DNA from: Agrocybe praecox
Taxonomy: Eukaryota > Basidiomycota > Agaricomycetes > Agaricales > Agrocybaceae
Direction: 5' to 3'
Assembly (NCBI GenBank): GCA_964017145.1
Contig: OZ024848.1
Span: 3,112,501 to 3,176,500 of the forward strand
DNA: 64,000 bases
Shown here piece after piece: positions 46,228 to 58,463 of the stretch. The notes beneath the pieces were generated by a model, which worked only from the letters and a program-made list of their open reading frames with translations, was not told the origin of the DNA and did no database searches. The first letter of the stretch is position 1. The number at the start of each line of letters is the position of its first letter. The translations under genes were made by a program, and so were the position numbers.

Positions 46228-49094
46228 ATGAAAGGCAACTCAGTGGAATTGGGTCGCTCTTCCTCTAACGATGCCAATTCGATGATTAATGGAGCGATCA
46301 TAAGCGGTGGTACCTATACCATGCATGTTCACCGACGTCCAACAAAAGGTACGCACATTTCGCTCTGGCCGTTTGACGCAATCCGAGTGACCATCTCAGA
46401 TGGGCCCTTACAGTTATTAAAAGGCGCAGCCTCAGCCGCTGCGTTCCATAATTCCTCCCATCGATTCGACCCTCCGAAATGTCATCCCCAAACCCGCGTA
46501 GCCATCTTGAAGGATATTATGGATTGGATCCTAGGATGCAACCCGGAAATGAGGGACAAACTTATAATGTGGCTTAACGGTCCCGCTGGCGCCGGGAAAT
46601 CCGCAATAGCACAGAGCATTGCTGAGAAATGCCATGCTGAAGGACGTCTGCTCGCCAGTTTTTTCTTCGGGAGGTCCGATCCTAGTCGAAATCGTGCGCG
46701 GTCCTTCATTGCAACTCTGGCGTATCAGATCTACTGTAATATTCCGAGTGCTCAACCTCGGATTATTGCTGCCATCGACGGCGATCCGTTGATTTTCGAG
46801 CGCACATTCTTCACTCAACTTATAACGCTCATTATAGATCCTCTTCGCGAACTCTTTAATTCCGGCTACTTCGCACATTCAAGCTCTCAGCGCGTCGTTA
46901 TCATCGACGGTCTGGACGAATGCATCGACAGAGATGAACAACGAGATATACTTAACATGCTTTTCCAATCTATCCAGCAGTTTAACAGCCCTATTCTATT
47001 TCTTATCGCCAGTCGCCCGGAACAGGACATTCTGGCCACTTTCAACCTCAAACAGTCTCTCGCTTTGCATTCACGGCTGGTTCTCGATGACAAATTGAAT
47101 GCCGAGAAAGACATAAAGCTATTTCTCCAAGACGAATTCAAGGAGATCAAAGAAACTCATCCGCTCAAGCATTTAATTCCCGAGACATGGCCAGAGCCGG
47201 AAGTTATCGATAAACTTGTCAGAAAATCATCGGCGCAGTTCATCTATCCAGCCACTGTTACCAAGTACGTCAAATCTGTTCGCCATCGACCGGATCATCG
47301 ATTGGAAGTGATACAAAATCTTCGACCACGCACTGATGATTTTGATATGCCCTTTTCCGAGCTAGACGCACTGTACAGACATATACTGTCAACCGCGGAC
47401 GACGTTTCTAGCATTCTGCACGTCCTTAGCTTTTCTATGCACCATCCTTTCTCACTTCACGCTCCTATCAATGAGCTCGAGATACTTATTGGAATGGAGC
47501 CCGGGACTCTCCATCTTATCGTCGGAAACCTTGGAGCTCTCATGATCATAAACCATACGCTCGATGAAGTCGAGGTTTTGCATGCCTCGCTATACGATTT
47601 TCTATCCGACCCTGCAAGATCGAAGGAGTTCTTCATCGACACCTACTCAGCTCCTGAAGCTTCTAAACACCTCAAGAACTGTATTCGCTTCCTTTCTAAT
47701 CGTAAGTTGGTTCATGAAGGTTCTACGTGATGCAGAGCGCGTTACTGATACCCATATATTTCTTTCATTTAGCTCAGATAAAAAAATACCCCGATGGTTT
47801 CCTTCATGCGATGGAGTTCTTCGTTTCAAACTGGCATCTTGTCTCTTCGGAAATGCATCTCGAAGAAGATCTTGATTTTTCTCTTCTTCTGGGCCTGTTC
47901 AGGACCCTGCCCGACCACTGGAGACAAGAACATAATATGCTATCCAATCTCAAGAAAGTATTTCTGGCACACATACGCTATTTTCTGATAAAAATAGTAA
48001 GTCTACGGTATGCACTGGTTCCATATTACGGTTAGTCTGATTTACTTTACATGCTTTTCAAAGCGTCACATCCAGTTATACCTCGATTTTCGCGACAAAT
48101 TGGACGCCGCCTACCTCGGTTTAATTGAGCCCTATTACTCAGAGCTCAACCTCTCAAATTCCCTTGCCGTCGTGGCTCATATTGACTTTTTCCCTAGAGA
48201 GGCTTTGGCGAGGTCATTACAGCTCATCGACGTAGACTTTGAGGTTGACGATAGGCTCTTGTCGCTACTTCACGATGGAACAATTATCAACGTATCGCTT
48301 TACCAATATGTGGCACGATTTTTGCGCAATCCCGTTCGTTCAAAACAATGTGCCCTGAGCGTGTCTGGCTCCCGGCTTTACACCAATGCCGCTCTTGGGT
48401 GTTTCGGGTTCCTTGGCCGACTATACAAGGAGGGCAATGAGAATGTCGAGAAATCTATACCATATATCCGAAGTTTCGAAGAGCTTGAACTGAATGCACT
48501 CGACTCGGAGATAACCCTATCCCCCACTTCCACTCATGACGAGATCGAAGCTGATCTCATCAAAAGCCATTCTGATAAAGATCCCAACCTTGATATGGTC
48601 CAGAGCCCGGATAGTAGTGACGACGATACTAGCCAAGCAGACTCTGCAACTGAGAGCGACTCGGACAGTACTACGAGCTCCGAAGAAGAAGTGGAAGAGG
48701 AAGAGATGCAGAGGATACTCGACGAGGAACTGAAGTTTATTGCTCATGATACCGCGTTTCCAGTCACTGAAGACATGAGAGAATGGCGGGACCACTGGAA
48801 AGACCCATTCTCAAGGGACGCGATTGCGATGCACTCCGAATCGTACTTTAGTAAGCCATTTTCTCTTGTCTTGACTCGATCATGTTCGTTGACCAGGTCA
48901 CGTCTTATTGACTATCACCAGAGGAGAAATTTCCTTCTGTCTATCCGTTCTTGCTCCCAGCAAGATACTATCTTATGCTATGCTACATAATATTCTTCCT
49001 TCCACGCGCAGGATGGTCGGAGCACTTGATGAAACTCTGCCGAGAAACGGTCTTACCAGAAGATCCCGTAATGTATCACAACCGTTTCGGGTGA
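46228..49094 (+). CDS. NACHT-type STAND NTPase without C-terminal repeats
   Basis: A fungal NLR-like signalling ATPase/GTPase, family role in non-self or stress response (not shown here). Exons 46228-47701, 47773-47996, 48076-48850, 48922-49094 give 881 aa. The N-terminus has a short Gly/Asn/Ser-rich stretch (DANSMINGAIISGGTYT) then the linker HNSSHRFDPPKCHPQTR, a hallmark of Agaricomycete NACHT proteins. Walker A is GPAGAGKSAIAQS, Walker B VVIIDGLDECID, and sensor-like IASRP follows. The C-terminal half is helical, with a strongly acidic Ser/Asp/Glu tract (about residues 770-810) and an aromatic end (EKFPSVYPFLLPARYY...LPRAGWSEHLMKLC). There are no WD40, ankyrin or TPR repeats. The MITE sits just upstream and may touch the promoter. 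Confidence 0.9.
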
Positions 49095-49598
49095 TCGGTG
49101 ACGCCCGCGTGACACGGGCACCTGTGGTTTTGGCGCGGCGGTAACCCCGTGAGTCACGCATGTCACACGCGCGGTAACCTCACATCGTAGGCGCTCGTGG
49201 ATACCACGAACGCGATTCCTTTCCCTTGAACGTGGATCTCGTGTTCGCGCGTTCTGCGAACGCAGGTATTTTTCCTCGAATACGATTCCCCTGTTTTATA
49301 AGATGTCTTCGAATGAGATAAGTACAGTAGCTGAATCTTCGAACGTAGATATTTTGTCTCGAACGTGCAATAAATGATTTCAGAACTCAAATATGCACGA
49401 ACAAGGTTTCTTTTAGTTAAAAGCAGTTTGTTTGTTCGAGAGAAACACGAATGAATTATAAGTTGAGCGAGAATATCAAACGAAGAAAATAAAAGTCCCT
49501 TTGACATGATCCTTGGTGATCACAAAAGGTTCATTCTAAGACACTCGGGCATAGACAAAGAGGACAAATTAATTGTTGATTCATTCATACAAATTTAA
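49095..49598. other. Convergent intergenic region
   Basis: 504 bases between the stops of the NACHT gene and the next minus-strand gene. GC-rich at the left, with repeated CGCG motifs; no gene recognised. Confidence 0.5.
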
Positions 49599-50270
49599 TT
49601 AATACTCGTAAATAATCTCTTCGTCGCTGTCTTCCCCAACCTTCTGCCCTGCGAGGTCAGCAAAGAAGTATTCTTCGCCATTAGCACCAAAAAAGCCAGT
49701 CTCTTCGTCGTTATGGCACGGATAGGGCGCACCATCATAGACACTGCCTTCGACATCGTTGTCAACCACCTCAGCCTCCTCAAGGTCCCTAACGGCGCTC
49801 ATCTTCTTTTCGACTTTGCAGACATGTTCTTCAACGGTGACAGGTTGAGGGTCGGTTTGAGTAGCACGGCGTAACCGCTGCAGGCAGGCCAACGGTCTGA
49901 TAAATATGCAGGATGATTCGCAACGAAAGACAGACATACCTCATCTTCAAAGTTGCGAGAATTTGCAGTCGCTTCGGGATCGACTGCTCGAGGGTTCTCA
50001 GCAAGCTCAGCAACCCGCTCTGCCGCAAATGAAGCAGCAGCAGCAGCAGTGGATGATGCAATTGCATGGGCTGCAGATTTTCGTGCCAGTCTGGTTGAAA
50101 GTGCGGCTTTGTAAAGGGGATGTAAGTCATACTACAGAAAGATCATCACGAAGACGATTAGTACCTGCATGAATAATATTCAGTTTCCGTTGCTTTTCCA
50201 GGGCTTTCTTCACGATTTCTGGTGAACTAGAGAAGGTACGAAGACGTCGAGGATGTGGTTGAGCGGGCAT
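49599..50270 (-). CDS. Hypothetical protein, 183 aa, Ala-rich middle and acidic end
   Basis: Exons 50270-50165, 50106-49940 and 49877-49599. The acceptor at 49878 was chosen because it alone keeps the long acidic frame; the nearer acceptor would end in a short unrelated tail. The N-terminus is basic (PHPRRLRTFSSS), then a helical Ala-rich part with an Ala/Ser run encoded by GCT repeats. The C-terminus is very acidic (EDSDEEIIYEY) with DLEEAEVVDNDVEG. I do not recognise it. Its ATG is only 190 bases from the divergent ATG at 50462, so the two probably share a promoter. These two and the recombinase downstream may form one unit (see findings). Confidence 0.65.
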
Positions 50271-50461
50271 TAGGATAGAAAGAAGGATGAAACTTTAGAT
50301 TCACTTGTTCGTATAACGGCCAACTTTATATAAGTAGTATAAAAAGGACAGACATGACATCATCATGATTCATATTGAGACTGTCCGTACGCTGCTCTCT
50401 AGGGCTTGATATTCTGTTCGTCCTTCTTTCATTTTATAATTACTTTTTTATCTATTTCATC

Positions 50462-52080
50462 ATGGCAAGTCGAGCGTACCTTAAGGAAGACCTCGAGTGA
50501 GTTTTTTTCCTTTGTTTTCTTTCTTTGTGAGATTATACGGCGCTAATCACTTCTATAGAGGCCTGACCAAGGCCCAGATTATTCTCCGTATTAAATCGGA
50601 GCCAAATCACGTCCCACCCAACTTTCGCCATCGAGCAAATAAGGATCATTTAAAGCATATGCTCCTGTGCGATGATTCTCCTTTTCGGACAGTTGATCCC
50701 CTTCCCCCAAAGGCCAAACCTTCAAATTGCGAACCTCGTCATCTTGAAACACTCTCCACACCAAGTCCCCTATCAAGCTGTTCGTCGTCGTCGCACACAT
50801 CTATACAAAATAATGCACGAACGCCCAAGCGCATCCGCACTCAAACACCTGAAGATATTCATAGTACTCAAACACACAAGCGCATATGTACTCGAACGCC
50901 CGAGCATGTCTCTACGCAAATGCCCGAGCAAGTCCCTACCCAAATACCCGAGCCTGGACACGCTCTAACATCTGAGCGCATCACTACTCCAACACCCGAG
51001 TCGAAGCGCGTCAGTACTCATTATCAAACACCTGAGCGCCGTATCGACTCTGTTGATTCGATTGTAAGTAGCAATCATTCAAACTTTTCTGCAGCTATCT
51101 TTCTCAACTTATTTATTAGAATGTCCGGCTATATATTGACGATAATCGAAGGGGGGGAAAGAGTGTGACGAATGTCGTTGTGCCATGCACAACGGCTGAT
51201 ATACCTTTGGAGGATTCACTTCAAATCAATATGTGCGATGTTATTTCTCGCCTACAAGAGAGTCCAGGAGCGATTACAGGAACTGGTATGTAATTTACAT
51301 TGACACCTGTATCCCCTACAATCTTCTTATGCCCTTATATGAATAGATGATATCAAAATAGGCTTAAATTCAGATCCTGAGAACTCGGAATACATTCAGT
51401 ATTTCGTAAAAGGTCTCCCATCTGGGCTTTCTACCGAACACTTTGAGCCCGAGCATGTCTATTTTCCAAAACAGGATGGGGGTCTGGAGTTATATCTACA
51501 CGCTGATTATGTATGTCGCAACCTTTGCCTCTGAATATACCCTCCGCAGTGCTAATTTATTTATAACCTGTTTAGGTAAATCCACCAATGAACGAAAGTG
51601 TCTCTACAGCGTCCACTCCACTCCGAAGTAGTCTAATCCAGTGGCTTCACCAAAAAGCCGAGACTACGGGTGGATACAACGACTTTGTGAAGGTTCGAGG
51701 ACGTCCCAAAGTTCCGAATTCACAAGTTATCCGTTCGTGGAAATTTGCGTCGGATTTCTCGGACCTATACTTCAAGAGAACGCATGAGTTCGAGAATATA
51801 GTATGTATTTTCTTACATATTCTGAGTTTACTCTCCTCTCATATCAAAGCTATAGGGAGACAAGAAGATCAGAAAAAGCGATATCAACCAAGCGCTTCAA
51901 GTTAAAGACAGCTGGATGTATCAAGCACAAGCGGCGTCTCGTATCTTGGCTATCTATGGGCCAGATGGTACGCATCCCGCTACGGAAGTATTGAATAAAC
52001 TCAAAGAAAATCAAGGAAGTGGAATTTTATATAGTTTCCTCAAGAAATGGGATCGTGATCATGTTATATCGTCAAATTAG
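50462..52080 (+). CDS. Hypothetical protein, 439 aa, with Thr-Pro-Glu repeats
   Basis: Exons 50462-50496, 50559-51063, 51120-51285, 51347-51510, 51576-51800, 51856-52080, all in phase. The N-terminus (EGLTKAQIILRIKSEP) resembles a small helix-turn DNA-binding fold, but weakly. A region of about 80 residues then repeats units built on TPE (RTPKRIRTQTPED, TRTPEHVST, PTPESKR, QTPERR). The C-terminal two exons are ordered, with SLIQWLHQKAET and SGILYSFLKKWDRDHV. I know of no family for it. It is convergent with the Crypton recombinase gene (228 bases between stops) and divergent from the acidic 183-aa protein. Confidence 0.7.
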
Positions 52081-52308
52081 TATTCATATTTGTATACATT
52101 GAAAAAAGCGCCCATTATCGATGCCATCATTATCTGACTTGTCACTTCATGGCGGGAGTTTCGATTCAATTATGCGCGCAAATCACTTCGAACTATACAT
52201 ATTTAAGTGGAAGCATGATGAAAACATGTTCTACAAGTAGGTATCACTAGTTTTAACGATGTAAAAAATAGAAATATATTATTCAAAAGTTAATTTTACA
52301 AGTCAAAC

Positions 52309-55299
52309 CTATGGATAATTCGCAGAAGCCTTAATAATTGCTACTCTCGTCTTTTGGTTGATATAGTCGGAGAAAATTCGTCCTGACTTCGTTTGATGAG
52401 GATATCTCTCATGTAGGAACCTGAATGCTAAGGTGCTGTTCCAGTTCGTTTTCTGTGCCAGCTCATCAATTAATTTAACCACCTTTAGTCGTCGAGTGCC
52501 CTCAGTTTTCAGACGCCCCACATTTCTTTTCCATTGAGCATTCCACCGGGCTGTTAACTCCTGTATCGAGAACTTTCCATTCATCCCAATACGATCTTCG
52601 TTCCAGAAGTCTTCAATCGATGGTGGTTGCTTTCCAGAAGGTGTCCAGAAGGTTTTGAACTCAGGAACCCACTCTTCGTTGATCCATTCAAAGTTATGTT
52701 TCAATAACCGTTCATACCCAAATAGATCTTCGAGTTGGGTAATCGACATGAGTTGAAGATCCCGCTCTGTGGTATCCGATGATAGGGCAAAATTTTCGTA
52801 GGCATAAATGTGCCCTGAAGTGCTGATGATACGAGCAGGAGGAGATGGAGGAAATGACGGGTTTGGGGATGGGGCTGAGTCATTCATCGGAGTAATTTCC
52901 TCTGGGTGCGTAATACTAGTAGCTGGAGACGAGTTTCTCGATGCAATAGGTCTTGTCCTTGTTCGCCGATGCTCTGTGATGTAAATTATTATCAGAATCA
53001 AAAGATATTTTGGATAAAAGGTAGAAGAAAAACACACCAGATGTGGTGTCCAGAAACACTTCAATAGCTTTGCGTTTTTTCGTGGAAGAGCCACGCATAA
53101 AGGTAGCAGCGGTTAGATCCTTTACGAGCAACATCTGCTCGGAGATTTTTGAATGCATGAGCTCATTTGATCTTCGCATTTCCTCCTTATGAATGGCGGA
53201 CTTCATCATTGATGCACGCACAACATCAATCATGTCGCCAGGAAGTTTCTTCAATTGAATCTGGACTTCGTCCTCTGCACGTGCAATAACTGAGGCGACG
53301 GTATCGGAGAACTCCTTGAAAACCTCGCTGTTAAATGGTGCGTGTCGAAATATTGAATAATTGGGATGTTTTGAGTAAATGACCGCCGCGTCCTGAATGA
53401 GAACCTTGCGAAGGTATATCATAAGCGCAAGCAGTGAGGTTAGTGTATTATCTTTTGCCCGTGTAGGACCGTATACCCGGATACGCTCATCAAGTGCTGC
53501 CTGCTCGCTTTCTATCCACGGAAAGATATCCCGAACAAGTTCAAGCGGGGGTTCTAAATATAAGAAAAAAATGTCAGCATGCGAATAGTATAAATGAAAG
53601 CTTTTTCACTCACCCAGACAGTCTCGTGCCACAAAATATGACGACTGCTTCAGGGCGTTAAAGCCTGCCACGCCGAGCATAGCATCGGTTGGAAGTGCAC
53701 GGTCATAACACGGTTTAAACGATCCGCCATCGGCCATCATCCATAGTCCAAGTGCCATTCTGCTTTCCATTGGAGCGCCCATTAATGCTGCTTGCTGGAC
53801 CGCAAATGGTCGTCCATCATGCGTGGACTTCGTGTGTTTCAAATCAGTGTTTTTCTTCATATTGTTTACTTGTTTTCGGTGATCTAGTAGCGTATATTGT
53901 AAGAAACTTTCCCGAAATAAGATACATAGAGCATCGTTAATCACTTACTTTCGTAGCTCATTGGAGTGTATGGATTCTTCCCTTGAAATAAAAGTATTTT
54001 GTACCAATCCCTAATTCCCATATGAGAGCCTTGAGGATCTTCGAAGTTCGGTATAAATGAAGGCTTGAAGCCCGAGAGATGAAAGAGCCCAAAGAAGTAA
54101 AAAGCAAGGCTTCCTATCGCACAGTTCTCAACCATCCTATGTCTGAATGCTGCATGTTCGTCCACACGACCAGTGGTATTCTCTTTACCTTGGTTAGAGA
54201 ATATAACAAGAGCCGGTATGGTAGCCGTAAGACTGACATCTCTGAGAGGAACCTCTCGCATTGCAAGATCTGAAAGGAGGATATTCCGTGTATTATCTCC
54301 ACGGAGCGCCATTGCAGCCGGAATAAGGAGCATGGCTCTGTTACGCATGGAGGTAGTCAGTTTTGTAGGTCCAGGACCGCTTGGTTCGTTGAAAAAGTAC
54401 ATCGAGGCTTGGGCGAGTTCTTCAAGAGACGAATATGTGTCTTGTATACCATGTAAGTTTTAGAACATAAAAACCATAAAAAGACGTACCCGATAGCATT
54501 CCCTCAGCCTTCATTTGAAGCATTCTATCGTATTGTTGTGATTCATTTGAACGGATTGATTTTTCAAACATCTTGATTCGTATATCTTCACGAAGTGGGG
54601 TGTGTGATTCTGTGTCTTGTCTATATTCCTCATCGTGCTGAAGTCTAGACCGGTGGTACTCAAGTGCTGATATAATTTGCTTTATAGACGACGAGCCAAG
54701 ACGTGATGTATCGCTTTCATGACGGTCTCCAGTTGATTGCTAAATTTTTCTGTGAGTTAAAACACATACAAAAATAACAAGTAATACACTACCTTTGCTC
54801 TTGTAGTTTCATGTTCCAGAAATAATGCCACTTTTGTTGCGCTGATAGGATGTGCTGGAATGGGCACCAAATAAGAACCTGTAGCACTTCTACCTCGCAT
54901 TTCTTCAACACGCCTTGCCTGATCTTTTTCCCACCATGTTTCAAAGTTCTTTAGATGCCGTGAATACGCAGTCTGAGTGCCTTTATCGGACACTAAAGTA
55001 TCCTGAAGAACAATCCGGTGCTCGTGTGTTTCGCTGAGAAGCATTTCCATATGAGACATAGAGTCGGATGTGGAGGGTAATGTAAATGGGACTGTTGGTT
55101 GACTGGGAACCTGCCCATGCTCGTCATTATCCATCGTGTAGAGGAGGGATGTAGCTGGTGGGGCTCCGGGTACAGATTTTTGGACAGGTGGAACAGCAAC
55201 TAAAAACGCCCCTCTTTTTCGGCCTTGGGCAGAGTGATTTTTCTGAGAGATCACATCGAGCCTACTTTGCTGTAGTGTCTTTTTTGGCAAGCTAAGCAT
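52309..55299 (-). CDS. Crypton tyrosine recombinase with GCR1-type C-terminal domain
   Basis: Encodes the recombinase of a Crypton, a DNA transposon that moves by a tyrosine recombinase via a circular intermediate (family). Exons 55299-54793, 54739-54490, 54440-53949, 53883-53614, 53553-53038, 52973-52309 give 899 aa with no stop and all phases matched. The core has ALRGDNTR (first catalytic Arg), then KSTHDGRPFAVQQAALMGAP (the HxxR motif), and the nucleophile Tyr in CYDRALPTDAMLGVAGF, the order R...HxxR...Y of tyrosine recombinases. The same region is the Ndc10-like/CBF3 domain. The C-terminal domain (WVPEFKTFW...PSIEDFW...ELTARWNAQWKRN...RRLKVVKLI) matches the GCR1_C type DNA-binding domain common in fungal Cryptons. 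As the frame is intact, it may be active. Element ends are not visible. Confidence 0.88.
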
Positions 55300-56915
55300 T
55301 ATTTGAATGTTATTCTTGGTAGCTGGTCAATGGTTCAAAAGTTCGGCGGTAACATAAATGATAGGGTCAGATTTAGTCTAAATTGGAATTTTGCTTGTGA
55401 CGTATTATTGGACAATGGTTGGTCATCACACAGAAGAAAACAACAACAGAATGTGCATATGCTGAATTAACAAACAGTGTTTATTAAAATTTTCTACGAG
55501 ACTCAATAAACCTTGAGTGAAATTATCAACAAACCATGTTCAAAATGATTCACTGGCAATAAAATTTATCGGTGGCTATTGGGGTATTTCTCTCAAGGAA
55601 GGGAATCAGTACAATATTTGACCGGTCGTCCTTGCATTGTCTAGCACCAAATTTCACTAAGTCCCCTTACGTGGATAATTCCGGGACTACAGTGATGCGT
55701 GATGCGTACTTTGATGCGCAATGCACGCTGAGTTGACTGCGTCTCCAAATAGCTCTGGAGCGGCCGAATTTGCTCTTAGCGCAAACACGAGATGCCCCTG
55801 ACAACAGACTAAATTTGCTGGTCATCAAATTAGTGCACAGGGTTGCACAGGATTGCATCTTGTCACACATGGATTCTCGCTTGCCAGTGCCTCGTGCCGG
55901 AGGTATTGTTCTTAGTGGAATAAAGGCAATATATGCCAAGGGATAATATATACTACTGGTGACTAGTTACCACTATGAAAAGGTAGGTCACCACCGAGTT
56001 ACCAGCGCAAGAGTACAGTAGGTGGTATCCTCTATGTATCCCGATCAAACAGCAAGTGCGCAACGCGCTATGCGTAATTATGTGGAGCGAATGAAGTCGA
56101 CAGAGGAGATTTTGGGGACTTTGGATTAGGAATGATTAATTGATGATCGTTCGATGGCGTTGAGTCATATCACTTATACTCCCTCAATCATTTGTCTGGC
56201 TCTCGAATGGCTGCTATCTATCCTATTTTTATGACCGAAAGAGTGTAATTACTAATTAACCGTGGGGTTCTATTTAAGGCCAGTTGAATAATTAAGTATA
56301 TCAGTACACATGAAAACGACATCTATTATAGCTCTTGAGGTCTTTGATAAAGCGCAGTTCGAGTAAATATAATTGCACTTGGATTCTTTCTTTGTGAATG
56401 CAAATCAGTGTTCGGCGCGTCCTTACAATAAGGCATTGTCATATAGTAGGGTGCTTCTGGTTTTCTATATTCAAGGTACTGGTATTTAATCCGGTTCCCG
56501 CATATCGAAGGAAGTGGATAAACGGTCCTGCACGTGCTGGATGCAAAGTATAGTTGGAAACCTCAGACGTGGAAATAAAAAATGTGAGGGAGGGCTAGCC
56601 ATTTGGTACGAGATTTGAGCTACTTATCGTTGTGGCAGTGCACCCTGCCACGCTGTCCTGGATTAGATAGCGATAGATTAGATACAGGATCAGGTACTTA
56701 TATACATTAGACTAGCTACGGCCATCGCCGGTGATGGTCAACTGCACGCTGGGCACCAGGAATAGATACACCTTCTTACGAGACTTCCACTGCGCCGGCC
56801 AGATTAGGCTGCTCCATCGTGTGACAAATAAGTGGCTTACTACGTTTAGCGCCAGACGGTTGGCGTGATAGTGGTGGTTAAGGGGTCCGTTGAGCGTGCG
56901 CGTTAAAGTGCTGGT
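55300..56915. other. Gene-poor region upstream of the Crypton recombinase
   Basis: About 1.6 kb that should include the recombinase promoter and, somewhere, one end of the element. No coding exon supported. Confidence 0.45.
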
Positions 56916-56918
56916 AGT

Positions 56919-57200
56919 ATGGCGGTTATTTAGGGGAAGTATTCCCGCGCACCGCTCATTGAGATTTTTACCCTTTCCGCGCAATGTTATGGTTAAATTA
57001 AGTCTAAATATGGTTAAGTCCAAATTGTCCCTGAAAGTGTGAGCGGACAGGTAAATCGCGCAACTTTCCTGTCCGCGCACACTTTCAGGGACAATTTGGA
57101 CTTAACCATATTTAGACTTAATTTAACCATAACATTGCGCGGAAAGGGTAAAAATCTCAATGAGCGGTGCGCGGGAATACTTCCCCTAAATGACCGCCAT
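56919..57200. repeat. 282-bp near-perfect palindrome (foldback or hairpin MITE)
   Basis: The sequence reads ATGGCGG(T/C)... from both ends to the centre at 57059/57060. Arms are about 141 bp with only a handful of mismatches. AGT lies directly on both sides (56916-56918 and 57201-57203). If the ends are instead taken as TGGCGG...CCGCCA, both flanks are TA. It has no coding capacity. Such a structure would form a hairpin in ssDNA or RNA. Confidence 0.92.
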
Positions 57201-57203
57201 AGT

Positions 57204-57629
57204 TAGGTGTCCGTTGCAATGATGCGACTTAAACGCTTGAGCAACCACCTTCAAAAGAGTGCATCCTTTTGAGTTTCTAGAGGTGGATAGCATGGAACCG
57301 ATGTCAGAAAGAGATTACGAAGTAGCATTGTTGCATGCGATCCAGGCAGCTGTTTTCCGATCTTTCTGTATGTTGAATATTTTCTACATTCACTAAGTAC
57401 CGGTACCGCCGATCATCTGATGCCATCAATTGTTTTCAACATAGTCTACGTCGTGTACGGCGGAATCAAATCGTTAAAGCCCTGATCCAACGTCCAGACG
57501 TCCAAAAGTCATGTTCTCTCGGATTTGGTAGTACATATCAGCCAAGCTGGACTTGGATACATATGTGTGACGTTACGTTTCCGGGTATTGACTCCCTCAA
57601 ACTCGGACATAAGCGCTAACGCTGGTGAC
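57204..57629. other. Intergenic gap between two repeat elements
   Basis: About 430 bases without a supported gene. Confidence 0.45.
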
Positions 57630-57631
57630 TA

Positions 57632-58209
57632 TGGTGCACAAAACCTAGTCACCACTACTTTTGAACAACGGCCAATTTGGCCGCCGAATTTTTTTGAAAT
57701 ATATACCTCTAATCTTGGCCCAAACGAGGCCCTAAAATACACGTGGTTGAAGTTGGAAGGGAACCGAATTGCAAAGTAATGAATAACAAAAAAAAAAATA
57801 GGTGAATTTACTGTCTTTTTTCTCCTGCAATGAAGTGGGAACACCGGATGTATCGGTGGATGGACGCATACCGAAATCGATTATCAGCTTGTGATGACCA
57901 ATTCAAGGTCAAACAGCTCACACCGACGAGTTCCTGAGTCGCTCGCAAGGCAGTTTGATTAAAAAATGGTCACGTTACTGCACCTATATATGTACATACC
58001 TTATAAATAGCAAATTTTACATAAGGCGGCCAAATTGGGGGTCATGAATTTTTTATCTCCACCAGTTTTGAAGATATTAAAAATCGGTCTGGTGGTTTTG
58101 TTCAGCTAGTGAAAAGGAACACTTTTACCAGAGGGATAAGAAAAAGGAGGTGATCTGGTGGCACCAATTTCGTTGTTCAAAAGTAGTGGTGACTAGGTTT
58201 TGTGCACCA
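57632..58209. mobile_element. 578-bp MITE with 39-bp perfect TIRs and TA flanks
   Basis: The terminal repeat begins TGGTGCACAAAACCTAGTC at 57632 and runs 39 bp to 57670. The exact complement is at 58171-58209. Both ends are flanked by TA (57630-57631 and 58210-58211), the target of Tc1/mariner elements. A second inverted pair (CCAATTTGGCCGCC at about 57672-57686 against GGCGGCCAAATTGG at about 58026-58039) lies inside. No transposase frame. TA flanks are too short to prove a duplication, but the perfect repeats show recent mobility. Confidence 0.85.
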
Positions 58210-58463
58210 TAGAAATGGGGGATTGCAGATCATTTAACAAACAAAATAAGACAAATAGTGGTTCGTCAACAGGACCAAAATAACGCGTTTGTGGGAATAA
58301 CCTCTTATTTTAACATGGTCGAACAGATCGGAATGTTCGAGCCGATCCCTATTGTTTATTTTCAGATTGTATTCCTAAAACGTTAAATAAATTTAAATTC
58401 GTATTAGGCAACATTCGGAATTGTATTTTACTAAAGGTATATCGGAGTAAAATCGTGGGGCTA

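Noticed and set aside
56712..57080. 122-codon frame overlapping the palindrome
   Set aside because: It runs through a palindrome arm, so the open frame is explained by repeat composition; no known domain.
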